From Bifidobacterium psychraerophilum (GTDB lineage: Bacteria > Actinomycetota > Actinomycetes > Actinomycetales > Bifidobacteriaceae), in the NCBI RefSeq assembly GCF_000741705.1, contig NZ_JGZI01000009.1:310001-374000 (forward strand): a DNA stretch of 64,000 nt, read 5' to 3'. Shown here piece by piece: positions 18,512 to 27,722 of this stretch; within the stretch, counting starts at the first letter, position 1, and each line of letters starts with the position of its first letter. The notes under the pieces are model-generated. The model saw nothing but the letters and a program-made list of their open reading frames with translations, had not been told where the DNA came from and made no database searches. The position numbers were made by a program, and so were the translations under genes.

Positions 18512-19585
18512 ATGTCGATACAAGAACGCAGCCCTGGGCGAGGTCTCGACAGGGTCGTATCCGTGCACAGGGGCGTCATGAACGACCGCATGCGTAAGCG
18601 CCTCGAAATAACGGCCCTCTCGCTTCCGGCCCTGATCATGTTCGTGGGTTTCGTCATCGTGCCGGTGATCATGGCGGCGTATTACGGCTTCTACCGCTGG
18701 AAAGGTTTCGGACAGCCAAGTGTGAACGGTCAGTTCATCGGCTTGCAGAACTACGGAATGATACTCACCGACCCGAATTTTCATGACGCGTTGAAGCACA
18801 CCCTGCTGGTGATGATCGCGTCCTTGATCATCCAGGGGCCTCTCGCCATTCTGTTCGCTCTGCTGCTGAACCAGAAGTTCAAGGGGCGGGCCATCATTCG
18901 AACGCTGATCTTCGTTCCCTATGTGGTGTCCGAAGTCATCGTGGGCACCGCGTGGAGTTTGATGCTGCAATCCACAGGTGCGGTCAACGCGCTGCTGAAC
19001 AGTATCGGCCTGCCGGGTGCGGATTGGATCGCCGACCCGAATATCGCCTTCTGGACCCTGATGTTCATCATCTCCTGGAAATACATCGGATTCGCGGTGA
19101 TCCTGATGATCGCGGGCATGCAGTCGATACCGGAGGAGCTGTATGAGGCCGCCATGGTGGACGGAGCCGGCTTCTGGAGACGGCAGTGGAGCATCACACT
19201 GCCGCTGCTGGGGCCGACCATTCGCATCTGGGCATTCATGTCGATCATCGGATCCTTGCAGCTCTTCGACCTGGTCTACATCGTTTGGGGCCAGTATGTG
19301 GCAGGCACGGCAGGCACCTCGACGATGGCGACATACATGGTGCGCGAAGGCAGGCTGGCCAATAACTACGGTTACGGTTCGGCCGTGGCCGTGGTGATAT
19401 TCATCATCTCCCTGGCCATAGCACTGACCTATCAACGTCTGGTGCTCAACCGGGATCTCGACGGTGCCATCACCACCGCACGCGGCGAGAAGGAACGCAG
19501 ACGCAAAGAACGCGATCGGGCGTTGAAACACGGTGGCGGGGACGGCGGCGATGCCGAGATCGCAAGCGAGGTGGCAGGACTATGA
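18512..19585 (+). CDS. Sugar ABC transporter permease, MalF type
   Basis: 357 residues with about six membrane helices. The cytoplasmic EAA loop that contacts the ATPase reads EELYEAAMVDGAGFWRR, followed by ITLPLLGPT. A charged tail of about 40 residues rich in Arg and Glu follows the last helix. It pairs with the next permease, overlapping it by four bases (ATGA), so the two are translationally coupled. An ATG at 18578 is a possible later start; I kept 18512, which has GAAAGG upstream. Confidence 0.92.
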   Translation: MSIQERSPGRGLDRVVSVHRGVMNDRMRKRLEITALSLPALIMFVGFVIVPVIMAAYYGFYRWKGFGQPSVNGQFIGLQNYGMILTDPNFHDALKHTLLVMIASLIIQGPLAILFALLLNQKFKGRAIIRTLIFVPYVVSEVIVGTAWSLMLQSTGAVNALLNSIGLPGADWIADPNIAFWTLMFIISWKYIGFAVILMIAGMQSIPEELYEAAMVDGAGFWRRQWSITLPLLGPTIRIWAFMSIIGSLQLFDLVYIVWGQYVAGTAGTSTMATYMVREGRLANNYGYGSAVAVVIFIISLAIALTYQRLVLNRDLDGAITTARGEKERRRKERDRALKHGGGDGGDAEIASEVAGL

Positions 19586-20478
19586 GAAGCGCAGATCACA
19601 ACAGGGCGGACGCTCGCGGCAACGCCAGGGAGCAGACATACGGACTGAGGAAGTCCGCGAAGACCCCCTGGGGGAATCCGATCGTATACTTCTTCTCGCT
19701 GGTGCTTGTGGCGATCTGCATCGTGCCGGTGCTGTACATCATCATCGGCGCTTTCAGAAGCAACTCACAGATCACCAGATCGCCGGCCGGGATGCCGAAT
19801 CCCTGGGTATTCGACAATTACATCACGGTGTTCACCTCAACGGTGTTCTGGTCCGAGCTGCTCAACTCACTGGTCGTTTCGTTGGGCACGATGATCGGCG
19901 TGGTGGCTCTGGCCTTGATGGTGAGCTTCGTCATCGCCCGATATCGCTTCAAGTTCAGCGGTGTGCTGTATTCGCTCTTCGCGGCGGGCATGATGTTTCC
20001 GATCACAGTGGCGATCACGCCGCTGTACCTGCTGCTACGCAACCTGTCGCTGGTCAATACCCATCTGGGCATCATACTGCCTCAGATAGCATTCGGGCTG
20101 CCTCAGGCGATCATCATTCTCGTCCCCTTCCTCAAATCCATCCCGGTGGAACTGGAGGAGGCCGCGGAACTTGACGGTTGTTCACGTCTGGGCTTCTTCG
20201 CGCGGATGGTGCTTCCTTTGAGCTGGCCGGGCGTCGCGACCGTGGGCATCCTCTCCTTCGTGGCCAGCTGGAACGCCTATATGCTTCCTCTTTTCCTGCT
20301 CAACGATTCGAGCAAGTTCACCCTGCCGCTTGGCGTGCAGATGTTCAGTTCGCAGCATTCCGTAGACACCGCACAGGTGCTTGCGTTCACGTCCTTGTCG
20401 ATGATCCCGGCACTGATATGCTTCACCATTTTCCAGAAGAAGATCGTCGGCGGACTCGCCGGGGCGGTCAAAGGCTAG
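19582..20478 (+). CDS. Sugar ABC transporter permease, MalG type
   Basis: 298 residues, six predicted membrane helices. The EAA loop is PVELEEAAELDGCSRLGFF, followed by MVLPLSWPG, standard for the MalG side of CUT1 sugar importers. The start overlaps the preceding permease stop (ATGA). The GH43 gene starts 43 bases after the stop, so import and hydrolysis are in one operon. Confidence 0.93.
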   Translation: MRSADHNRADARGNAREQTYGLRKSAKTPWGNPIVYFFSLVLVAICIVPVLYIIIGAFRSNSQITRSPAGMPNPWVFDNYITVFTSTVFWSELLNSLVVSLGTMIGVVALALMVSFVIARYRFKFSGVLYSLFAAGMMFPITVAITPLYLLLRNLSLVNTHLGIILPQIAFGLPQAIIILVPFLKSIPVELEEAAELDGCSRLGFFARMVLPLSWPGVATVGILSFVASWNAYMLPLFLLNDSSKFTLPLGVQMFSSQHSVDTAQVLAFTSLSMIPALICFTIFQKKIVGGLAGAVKG

Positions 20479-20521
20479 TACCGAAGCCGTGGCTGCGGCC
20501 GTGGATGAAAGGCAGGAATCC

Positions 20522-22153
20522 ATGCGGATATCCAATCCGGTCCTCAGAGGTTTCAACGCGGATCCCTCGATGATTCGCGTAGGGGACACCTACTACATCG
20601 CCAACTCCACCTTCGAATGGTGGCCTGGTGTCAGACTCCATGAATCGCAGGACCTGGTCCATTGGAGGCCGCTGCCGGCCCCGTTGAATAGGGTCTCCCA
20701 GCTCGATATGCGGGGGGTCCCCTCGTCAGGAGGTGTGTGGGCTCCGGATCTTTCCTATGCGGATGGCAGGTTCTGGCTCGTGTATGGGGATGTGAAGGTG
20801 GTCAACGGCGCGTTCAAGGACTGTACCAATTACCTGGTCACTGCGGATGATATCCACGGCCCCTGGTCGGAGCCGATCCGTGTGAACGGTGTGGGCTTCG
20901 ATGCGAGCCTGTTCCATGATGATGACGGCAGGAAGTATCTGATTCAGCAGACCTGGGACTTTCGCGAGTATCATCATCCCTTCGATGGCATCACCCTCAC
21001 CGAGTTCGATACGCAGGGGATGCGTCTGATGCCCGAGACCGCACGGACCATTTGGCGCGGCACGGATGTCAAAACCGTCGAGGGGCCGCATCTGTACAAA
21101 CTCAATGGCTACTACTACCTCTTCGCGGCCGAGGGCGGCACGATGTTCGAGCACCAGGAGTCGGTGGCCCGTTCCAGGACCCTTGACGCACTGTCCTTCG
21201 AGGTCATGCCGGGTAATCCATTGCTCGGCAACTATGACACCCCTGACTCCTATCTGCAGAAACAGGGACATGGTGCGCTGGTGGACACCCCCTCCGGGGA
21301 ATGGTATTACGCCTCCCTTTGCGCGCGGCCGTGGCGGCATGACACCGAGCCATCGCGTGGTGTGCGAGGCTGGTGCCCTCTGGGTCGGGAGACCTCGATC
21401 CAGAAGATCGAATGGGATGATGCACTGTGGCCCCGCGTTGTGGGTGGCCGGGGTGGGAGCCGGTATGTTCAGGCCCCGCGGGATGCCATCGAGACGATCG
21501 TACCGGCCGACGCCTCCCAACATGATGAGTTCGATGACCATGAACTGGGAAGGGACTGGAACACCCTGCGAGTGCCCTTCGGTGATGCGATGGGCACGGT
21601 TGGGGAGGGAAGCCTGGAGCTCCGGGGCCAGGGATCACTCGGCAATCTTTTCGATCTGTCGCTGGTGGCCCGGCGCTGGCAGACTTACACATTCGATGCC
21701 ACGGTGGAACTTTCGTTCAAGCCTGATTGCTATATGCAGATGGCGGGCTTGACGAATTACTACAACGATCTGTGCTGGTCATGGATCTTCGTGACCTGGG
21801 ATGAGCGCAGGTCGAAACGGGTCATCGAAGTGGCGCAGAATGATTTCAATGCATACACCTCCTTCCTTCGGGATCGGGCCATCGAGATTCCCGACGAGGT
21901 CGGATCCGTATGGTTCAGGACCAGCATTCGAAAGCGCAGCTATGCTTACGCATATTCCTTTGATGGCACATCCTGGAAGGACATACCGCTTGTGTTCGAT
22001 GCGAAGAAGCTTTCGGACGATTACGTCTCGCAGCGGTATGGAGGTTTTTTCACGGGCGCCTTCGTCGGGCTTGCCGCAGTGGATCTGGCGGGCTTCGGCA
22101 AAACCGCCAGCTTCCGTCACTTCGATTACAGGGAGATACCCGATCCGGCATGA
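20522..22153 (+). CDS. GH43 beta-xylosidase (possibly with arabinofuranosidase activity)
   Basis: 543 residues with no signal peptide, so it acts in the cytoplasm on imported oligosaccharides. The five-bladed propeller has the general base D14 in FNADPSMI, the pKa-tuning D127 in GFDASLFHDD, and the acid E187 in TVEGPHLYK. After about residue 325 a C-terminal beta-sandwich follows, as in GH43 xylosidases that act on xylobiose and longer xylosides. ATG 20522, preceded by AGGAA, fits the family start ISNPVLRGFNADPS. A GTG 33 bases upstream is less likely. It removes xylose from the non-reducing end, feeding XylA and XylB. Confidence 0.92.
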   Translation: MRISNPVLRGFNADPSMIRVGDTYYIANSTFEWWPGVRLHESQDLVHWRPLPAPLNRVSQLDMRGVPSSGGVWAPDLSYADGRFWLVYGDVKVVNGAFKDCTNYLVTADDIHGPWSEPIRVNGVGFDASLFHDDDGRKYLIQQTWDFREYHHPFDGITLTEFDTQGMRLMPETARTIWRGTDVKTVEGPHLYKLNGYYYLFAAEGGTMFEHQESVARSRTLDALSFEVMPGNPLLGNYDTPDSYLQKQGHGALVDTPSGEWYYASLCARPWRHDTEPSRGVRGWCPLGRETSIQKIEWDDALWPRVVGGRGGSRYVQAPRDAIETIVPADASQHDEFDDHELGRDWNTLRVPFGDAMGTVGEGSLELRGQGSLGNLFDLSLVARRWQTYTFDATVELSFKPDCYMQMAGLTNYYNDLCWSWIFVTWDERRSKRVIEVAQNDFNAYTSFLRDRAIEIPDEVGSVWFRTSIRKRSYAYAYSFDGTSWKDIPLVFDAKKLSDDYVSQRYGGFFTGAFVGLAAVDLAGFGKTASFRHFDYREIPDPA

Positions 22154-22193
22154 GGCCGCGGCGCGTCGGTATTCGCTCCGGCGCGCCCTTGGA

Positions 22194-22265
22194 GGCCGGG
22201 TGCACCGGAGCCCGGGATCGATGCGATGCTCGTCGCGCACATCCCGGGATATGGTGCACCCGGCC
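22194..22265. terminator. Large hairpin between convergent GH43 and xylB genes
   Basis: Outer arms 22194-22206 and 22253-22265 pair perfectly over 13 bases; inner arms 22211-22218 and 22241-22248 add eight more. The architecture mirrors the hairpin between xylA and the lacI-type gene, and both contain GTGCACC in the left arm. Probable bidirectional terminator. Confidence 0.7.
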
Positions 22266-22279
22266 GATTGCCGTCCTGC

Positions 22280-23770
22280 CTAGCCGCGGTAGCGGGCGTA
22301 CTGCTCGTACACCTGCTCGGTGGCCGGTGCTGAAAGCGTCTCTTCGATGTCCAGCGGCCAGATCGGGGCTTCGGGGCTTTGGGCAAGCGCCCATGCCGCC
22401 TGTCGCGCCGCTCCGATGGCAACGTACTCGTCCGCCGCGGGCAGACTGACATCCGAACCCAGGATAGCCGGAGCCAGTGCGCGCACGGCCCTGGATCTGG
22501 CCCCTCCGCCTATAAGCAGCATGCGGTTGACGCTCACACCCAGTCCCTTGATCAGTTCCAGACAGTCACGCTGGGAGCAGAGCAGGCCTTCGACGAAGGA
22601 TCGGGCGATATTCTCACGGCTGACATTGCGCAGCGTCATCCCATGCAGATCGGCGGTGGCGTCGGGACGGTTCGGTGTACGTTCGCCGTCGAAATAAGGG
22701 ATGAGCGTCAGCCCTCCGGCTCCCGCTTCGGCGTTGAGGGCCAGATCGGTCAATTCCTCGTAATCGGCACCGAGGGCGGCCCGCCCTGCGTCGATGATGC
22801 GTGAACCGTTGATCGTGCAGGCCAATGGCAGCCAGTGGCCGGTGCTATCGGCGAAGCCCGTCACCGCTGCGGTCATGTCGTATGCGGGAACCGGCGAAAT
22901 CGCGGCGGCGACACCCGATGTGCCCAATGAGATGGATACATCACCGACGGTCATGTTCAGACCGAGCGATGCCATCGCATTGTCCCCGCCGCCCGCGGCT
23001 ATGATGCAGCCTCCCGGAACATTCCGTCCCGCTATGGAGGGGTCGGCCGTTGCTGCGGCTTCGGCGGGGGCGGCGACACGTGGCAATATCACGTCATCAC
23101 GGTTGAAGGCCATCCTGAACAGATCCATGCGGTAGTCGTTGCCCGCCGAATCGAAGTAGCCCGTTCCCGAGGCATCCGATCTATCGGTGAAGAGCTCGTC
23201 AAGATGCGCATCGCCCTCGCCGTTGGGTCCGAATCCGGCGATGCGCCAGCTCAACCAGTCGTGGGGGAGGCATACGGCGGCCACCTTCGCCGCGTTTTCG
23301 GGTTCATTGGCGGCGACCCACGCGATCTTCGTTATGGTCAGCGAAGCCACCGGCGAGGATCCTACCGCCTTGACCCAGCGTTGCCGTCCGCGCATCTGCG
23401 GGTCATCGTCGAGTTCCTCCTCGTCCGCGTTGCGGTCCGCCGCACCCAGTCGTGCGATGAGATCCTCCGCATTGGAGGCCGAGCGGGTGTCGTTCCATAG
23501 GAGCGCATCCCGTACGACCTCGCCATGGGCATCCAACAGCACCATGCCATGCTGTTGCCCGCCAACGGACAACGCGCTGACATCATCCAATCCGCCTGCC
23601 TGCTCCGATGCCTCCAGAAATGCCTTCCACCAGCATTCCGGATCCACGCTGGTCCCATCGGGGTGCTTCGCCTGGCCGAAACGCACCATTGTTCCCGTAG
23701 CCGCGTCGGTGACGCGGACTTTGGTCGATTGTGTGGATGTGTCTATGCCGGCTACCAATACCTGAGCCAT
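22280..23770 (-). CDS. xylB: Xylulokinase
   Basis: Phosphorylates D-xylulose to xylulose 5-phosphate, the substrate of phosphoketolase in bifidobacteria. The 496-residue FGGY-family kinase begins AGIDTSTQSTKVRV (phosphate-1 motif), has VGGQQHGMVLLD and WNDTRS near the sugar site, and GGGARSRAVRALAPAILG in the C-terminal ATP domain. AAGGAGG precedes the ATG. It is transcribed divergently from xylR from a shared regulatory region, with a leader of about 200 bases. Confidence 0.96.
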   Translation of the reverse strand: MAQVLVAGIDTSTQSTKVRVTDAATGTMVRFGQAKHPDGTSVDPECWWKAFLEASEQAGGLDDVSALSVGGQQHGMVLLDAHGEVVRDALLWNDTRSASNAEDLIARLGAADRNADEEELDDDPQMRGRQRWVKAVGSSPVASLTITKIAWVAANEPENAAKVAAVCLPHDWLSWRIAGFGPNGEGDAHLDELFTDRSDASGTGYFDSAGNDYRMDLFRMAFNRDDVILPRVAAPAEAAATADPSIAGRNVPGGCIIAAGGGDNAMASLGLNMTVGDVSISLGTSGVAAAISPVPAYDMTAAVTGFADSTGHWLPLACTINGSRIIDAGRAALGADYEELTDLALNAEAGAGGLTLIPYFDGERTPNRPDATADLHGMTLRNVSRENIARSFVEGLLCSQRDCLELIKGLGVSVNRMLLIGGGARSRAVRALAPAILGSDVSLPAADEYVAIGAARQAAWALAQSPEAPIWPLDIEETLSAPATEQVYEQYARYRG

Positions 23771-23986
23771 TGCTTCCTCCTTGTGCGGTCATTGAACAAG
23801 AATCCTGCGCCGTGAAGCGCCCTGCCCCCCGACATCTGACGCGCCTGACATGCCATGTGCCGCATGCCGTCGGCGATGTCGTATCCATGACTCCGGCATG
23901 GACCCGTCATGCAGGGATGCGATGCCGATTCACGTGTGGCCTCTCGGACCGGGTGCGCGTTCGGTGGTCGGAGCCTTCATCATCCC

Positions 23987-24033
23987 ATTCTACCGGGTAG
24001 GCTTTTAATGGTAAAACCATTGTACTATATAAT
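23987..24033. promoter_or_regulatory. Divergent xylB/xylR promoters sharing a perfect palindromic operator
   Basis: AATGGT-AAA-ACCATT (24007-24021) is a perfect 15-base palindrome. To its right is the xylR -10 box TATAAT (24028-24033). To its left, on the minus strand, TTTACC (24015-24010) and TAGAAT (23992-23987) with a 17-base spacer can serve xylB. One bound repressor would block both. The remaining 361-base gap (23771-24131) is leader for both genes; I see no gene in it. Confidence 0.82.
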
Positions 24034-24131
24034 TGCCTTGCCGCCCTTGCACCCGATCCCGGCGGGTGGACTCGTCTGCCCAGGCATATGAATGGTTAGA
24101 GTTGAGGGAAACGGATGAAAGGTGTCGCCTG

Positions 24132-25361
24132 ATGTCATTGAAAAGCATCAATCAGGATGATCTGCGCAATCACAACCTCTCGGTGGTTCTGGACACCATG
24201 CTGCGCTCGGTGGAACCATTGAGCCGCGCCGAACTGGCCAAGGCCACCGGATTGACCAAAGCAACCATGTCCCTGCTCATACCGATGCTCATAGCGGGCA
24301 AGGCGGTCCGTGAGGGTTCGCCGGCATCGCTGCCAGCGCAGGGCAGACCGAGCACGCCGTTGAGCATCAGCGGAGGCCGCTTCTGCGGCATCGGGCTGCA
24401 GATCAACACGGACGGCTTCGGTTTCACGGCTGTGGACATCAGCGGCGAGATCGTTGCCGAAGAGTGGATCAGCGAAACGATGACGCAACGCGATCCGGAA
24501 GATATATTCGGCAGACTCGATGAGCTGGTCAGACAGGGGGAGGCGGTGATCGCCGAACGTGGGATGGCCATCGTCGGCAGCGGTCTGGCTCTTCCCGGAC
24601 TGGTCACCGAGGATCTGCGTCTGCTGACGGCCCACAATCTCGGTTGGCAGCAGCTGGATCTTCGCCGATTCGATGTGATCTCACGACTCGATCCCCATCC
24701 GGACAACGAGGCGAATATGGCCGCGCTCGCGCAGATACCGGGCTACGCCACCCAACGCAGGCAGCAGGGCATCGTCGGTCCGGCTGATTCCTTCATCTAT
24801 ATATCGACCGATATCGGCATCGGCGGGGCTGTGGTCCACGAAGGGCGCGTCGAGCATGGCGATCACGGTTTCGCGGGGGAGTTGGGCCATATTTCGGTGG
24901 CGCTCGACGGTCCGGTGTGCCGGTGCGGACGCCGTGGATGCCTTGAATCGTATGCCGGTCGTCGTGCGCTTGTGGAGTCGGCGGGTGTGTCCGACGAAGG
25001 TGCCTCAAAGCAGGGCGGGGATATTGAGGAGCTGCTCGATCGCTGGAATGCCGGTGAGGAGCAAGCCCTTCGTGCGGTGGATACCGCTGTGGAGGCGATG
25101 TCCTCGGGCATGGCATCGGTGATCAATATCCTGGATGTGAGCACCGTCATACTGGGTGGCATCTGGGGGCGTTTCGGGCAGGCTCTGGCGCAGCGGATCG
25201 AGAAGCGCATCAATCCGCAGATACTCGGCTATCCCGAGGTCAGCGCCCATGTGCAGATCTCGGACATCAACACGCGCCCGGCGTTGTTGGGTGCGGCAGA
25301 GGTGGGATTGAGACGCTTCCACGATGATCCGTTGAGTTTCCTGGCTGAGGTTGACGCCTAG
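24132..25361 (+). CDS. xylR: ROK-family xylose regulator (XylR type)
   Basis: 409 residues. A winged helix-turn-helix is at the N-terminus (LDTMLRSVEPLSRAELAKAT, then GLTKATMSLLI), followed by the ROK sugar-kinase-like fold with ISTDIGIGGAVV and the zinc-binding Cys cluster CRCGRRGCLE. The kinase Asp region is regulatory, not catalytic, in such repressors. ATG 24132 starts MSLKSINQDDL; the frame is open further upstream without a usable start site. The perfect palindrome before it and similar sites at xylA support an autoregulated repressor of xylose genes. Confidence 0.9.
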   Translation: MSLKSINQDDLRNHNLSVVLDTMLRSVEPLSRAELAKATGLTKATMSLLIPMLIAGKAVREGSPASLPAQGRPSTPLSISGGRFCGIGLQINTDGFGFTAVDISGEIVAEEWISETMTQRDPEDIFGRLDELVRQGEAVIAERGMAIVGSGLALPGLVTEDLRLLTAHNLGWQQLDLRRFDVISRLDPHPDNEANMAALAQIPGYATQRRQQGIVGPADSFIYISTDIGIGGAVVHEGRVEHGDHGFAGELGHISVALDGPVCRCGRRGCLESYAGRRALVESAGVSDEGASKQGGDIEELLDRWNAGEEQALRAVDTAVEAMSSGMASVINILDVSTVILGGIWGRFGQALAQRIEKRINPQILGYPEVSAHVQISDINTRPALLGAAEVGLRRFHDDPLSFLAEVDA

Positions 25362-25415
25362 CAGGGATCACCGCCGATATGCCTCAGCCAAGAGGTGCGG
25401 AACCGGACTGGTCCT

Positions 25416-26312
25416 TCATGATTCCGTGCGCAGCACGGCGGCGTTGAACGCCGGATAGCCCAACGCGAAAGCGGAGAAGGCCCTGGAAGCCGCAAGTTGC
25501 GAAGCGATCTGCAGCGCCTGTCGTTGCTGCGCGGCGCTGCGGGCATTATCCGTCACCTGCTGCGTCGAGGAGACGGCTTCGATGATCGCCCGTGCATTAT
25601 CCATCTCCAGCTGTGCCGAGCTCGTCATTTCCAGTCCGGTGCTGGGGTCGGTGATCGTTTGCGGGTGCGACAGGAGATTCTGTACCGAATAGACCCTCTC
25701 GCGCGGATCGCTCGCCTTGGGATGCAGGGCGACCAGGGATTGGGCCAGACTCTTGTGGTTGTCGCTGAGAGCGAGCAGATTCGCGGATCCGCCATTCCGT
25801 GCAGCCAGGACCTCCATGCCGAAGGCGGTGCGGTCCTCGGAAAGTGCGATCGCCGCGGCCTCGCTCTCGGTGAATCCGGAGGATGCTATGGCATCACTCG
25901 GCAATGCGGCGAGTGAGACCTGGAAGGCCGAGCTCGACTCGATCTGGTTGAGTCTGAAGGACGCCAGAGCGCTGTTCATGCTTCCCTCGGCAAAGCGTCC
26001 TGTGCAGTTTGCGGCCACATCCAGCCAATGCTGTCGGGCCGAGCGGTTCGACATGGCGCGCTGCGCGCTGCTGATGGCCGTGCGCAGCGTGGCGTCATCG
26101 AGCTGCGCACCTTGGTAGGCGGTCTCGCAGTCGCTGAGTTCGGTTTCCTGCTCGGCGCGTCCCTCAACCCGGGTTGCGAAGAAATCCGTAGGGCTGCATG
26201 ACGAAGCGAAGAGCACCAATACCCCGACAGCCCCTGCCACGCAACTCCTCGCGACACCAAGGCCACGACGGTGGACAGCCACGAGCTGAATACGGTCTGG
26301 TACTGTCTGCAT
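25416..26312 (-). CDS. Predicted lipoprotein of unknown function
   Basis: 298 residues. A basic N-terminus and hydrophobic stretch end in LFASSCS, a lipobox, so the protein is probably anchored outside the membrane. The rest is Ala/Ser-rich and mostly helical, without a motif I recognise. The proposed ATG lacks a Shine-Dalgarno sequence; a GTG nearer the lipobox would leave too short a signal peptide. It faces nusA head to head with 78 bases between starts, so promoters overlap. A conserved place next to nusA in relatives would support it, but function is unknown. Confidence 0.7.
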   Translation of the reverse strand: MQTVPDRIQLVAVHRRGLGVARSCVAGAVGVLVLFASSCSPTDFFATRVEGRAEQETELSDCETAYQGAQLDDATLRTAISSAQRAMSNRSARQHWLDVAANCTGRFAEGSMNSALASFRLNQIESSSAFQVSLAALPSDAIASSGFTESEAAAIALSEDRTAFGMEVLAARNGGSANLLALSDNHKSLAQSLVALHPKASDPRERVYSVQNLLSHPQTITDPSTGLEMTSSAQLEMDNARAIIEAVSSTQQVTDNARSAAQQRQALQIASQLAASRAFSAFALGYPAFNAAVLRTES

Positions 26313-26390
26313 GAATCGTTAGAGTAGTATGCGACGCAGACCATGCCGGCACGGTATTCGGCAATCAATAACTTCATAGGAGGTCTTGAA

Positions 26391-27515
26391 ATGGAACTAG
26401 ACCTGGCGGGTATGCACCAGCTGGTGGCAGAGCAAGGAATCGACGCGGAGACCTTGGATGGCGCGCTGGCCGAGGCGCTGCGTATGGCTTATCTGAAAAC
26501 CCCGCATGCGGCAAAGCACGCACGAGTCGTGATCGACAACAGGGCCGGAAGCTTCACGGTGTGGGCGCGTGATGAAATCAAGCAGGAACCCACGGAAGAC
26601 GATCCACATCCAGCTCCTCAGCTCGGTGAGGAATATGACGACACCCCCAAGGACTTCGGTCGTCTGGCTGCGGCAACGGCCAGGCAGGTCATCGCGCAGC
26701 TCTTCCGCAGTGCCGAGGACGAGAAGATCTTCGGTGCTTTTTCAGGTCAGAAGGGACGTCTGATCACCGGTGTCGTACAGCAGGATGCCAACGACACCAG
26801 CAACGTGCACATCGCCGTTGGGGATGTGGAGGCCTTGCTGCCAAGGCGTGAGCAGGTGCCTTCGGAGCGCTACAGGCACGGTGAGCGTCTGCGGGTGTAT
26901 GTGGTCAATGTGGCACGAGGGCTGAAAGGCCCGGAGATCATCGTGTCCAGATCGCATCCGGAACTGGTGCGGCGCCTGTTCGAGCGAGAGGTTCCCGAAC
27001 TGGTTTCCGGCGCGGTGTCCATCATGGCCATCGCCCGTGAGGCGGGGGCCCGGAGCAAGATCGCGGTACGTGCCAATGCTGAGGGCGTGAACCCCAAAGG
27101 CGCGCTGATAGGACCGGGAGGTGCCCGGGTTCGGGCCGTCATGGAAAACCTGGGGCCTGAGAAGATCGACATCGTCGACTGGTCGGCGGATCCCGCGAAA
27201 TTCGTCGCGGCGGCACTTTCACCCGCTGTGGCCACCGGTGTGCAGGTGGTTAGCGAGAAGAACAGGACGGCCATCGCGTTCATCCATGATGACCAGCTTT
27301 CGCTCGCCATCGGCAAGGAAGGGCAGAATGCCCGCCTCTCCGCCAAGCTGACCGGTTGGAAGATCGGGATTGAATCTTCGGAGGCGAGGGCGAAGGCTCA
27401 GGCCGCCAAGGAACAAAGCGGCGAGCATGTCTCAGCGGCGCAGGACGAGACCCGGGCAGCGGGGAATGACGCCCCCGCGAAGGACCCTTCATCTGAGAAC
27501 GAAGCACGCAGCTAA
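26391..27515 (+). CDS. nusA: Transcription termination/antitermination protein NusA
   Basis: 374 residues. Domain order is the N-terminal RNA polymerase-binding part (1-105), S1 domain (about 125-200, FGAFSGQKGRLITGVVQQ), KH1 (KGPEIIVSRSHPELVRRLF, then GARSKIAVRA) and KH2 (GALIGPGGARVRAVMENL, then LSLAIGKEGQNARLSAKLTG). The C-terminal acidic repeats of the E. coli protein are absent; instead a short Ala/Glu tail. TAGGAGG seven bases before ATG sets the start. It opens the nusA-infB-rbfA-truB-ribF cluster; the ylxR gene usually found next is missing. Confidence 0.97.
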   Translation: MELDLAGMHQLVAEQGIDAETLDGALAEALRMAYLKTPHAAKHARVVIDNRAGSFTVWARDEIKQEPTEDDPHPAPQLGEEYDDTPKDFGRLAAATARQVIAQLFRSAEDEKIFGAFSGQKGRLITGVVQQDANDTSNVHIAVGDVEALLPRREQVPSERYRHGERLRVYVVNVARGLKGPEIIVSRSHPELVRRLFEREVPELVSGAVSIMAIAREAGARSKIAVRANAEGVNPKGALIGPGGARVRAVMENLGPEKIDIVDWSADPAKFVAAALSPAVATGVQVVSEKNRTAIAFIHDDQLSLAIGKEGQNARLSAKLTGWKIGIESSEARAKAQAAKEQSGEHVSAAQDETRAAGNDAPAKDPSSENEARS

Positions 27516-27681
27516 CACACATCCATACGAACGAGTATGCTTGAAACTCGGAATCCAAGCTTTGGTGCACTATGCCTGGAGTAACCCAACAGAGCAGTAT
27601 GCCCAAAGCAAGGCAAAGAGACGAGGTAACACGACCATGGTCGCACGATGAGACAGGATATGTTCGCCGTCACCGAAGAAT

Positions 27682-27706
27682 GACCACGCCAATCATGCGC
27701 GTGGTC
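27682..27706 (+). promoter_or_regulatory. Hairpin just before the infB ribosome binding site
   Basis: GACCACGC (27682-27689) pairs with GCGTGGTC (27699-27706), loop of nine, ending six bases before AGGAG of infB. No T-tract follows, so a role in infB translation or mRNA stability is more likely than termination. The surrounding 207-base gap after nusA shows no credible gene. Confidence 0.45.
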
Positions 27707-27722
27707 TGGATAGGAGAAATTG

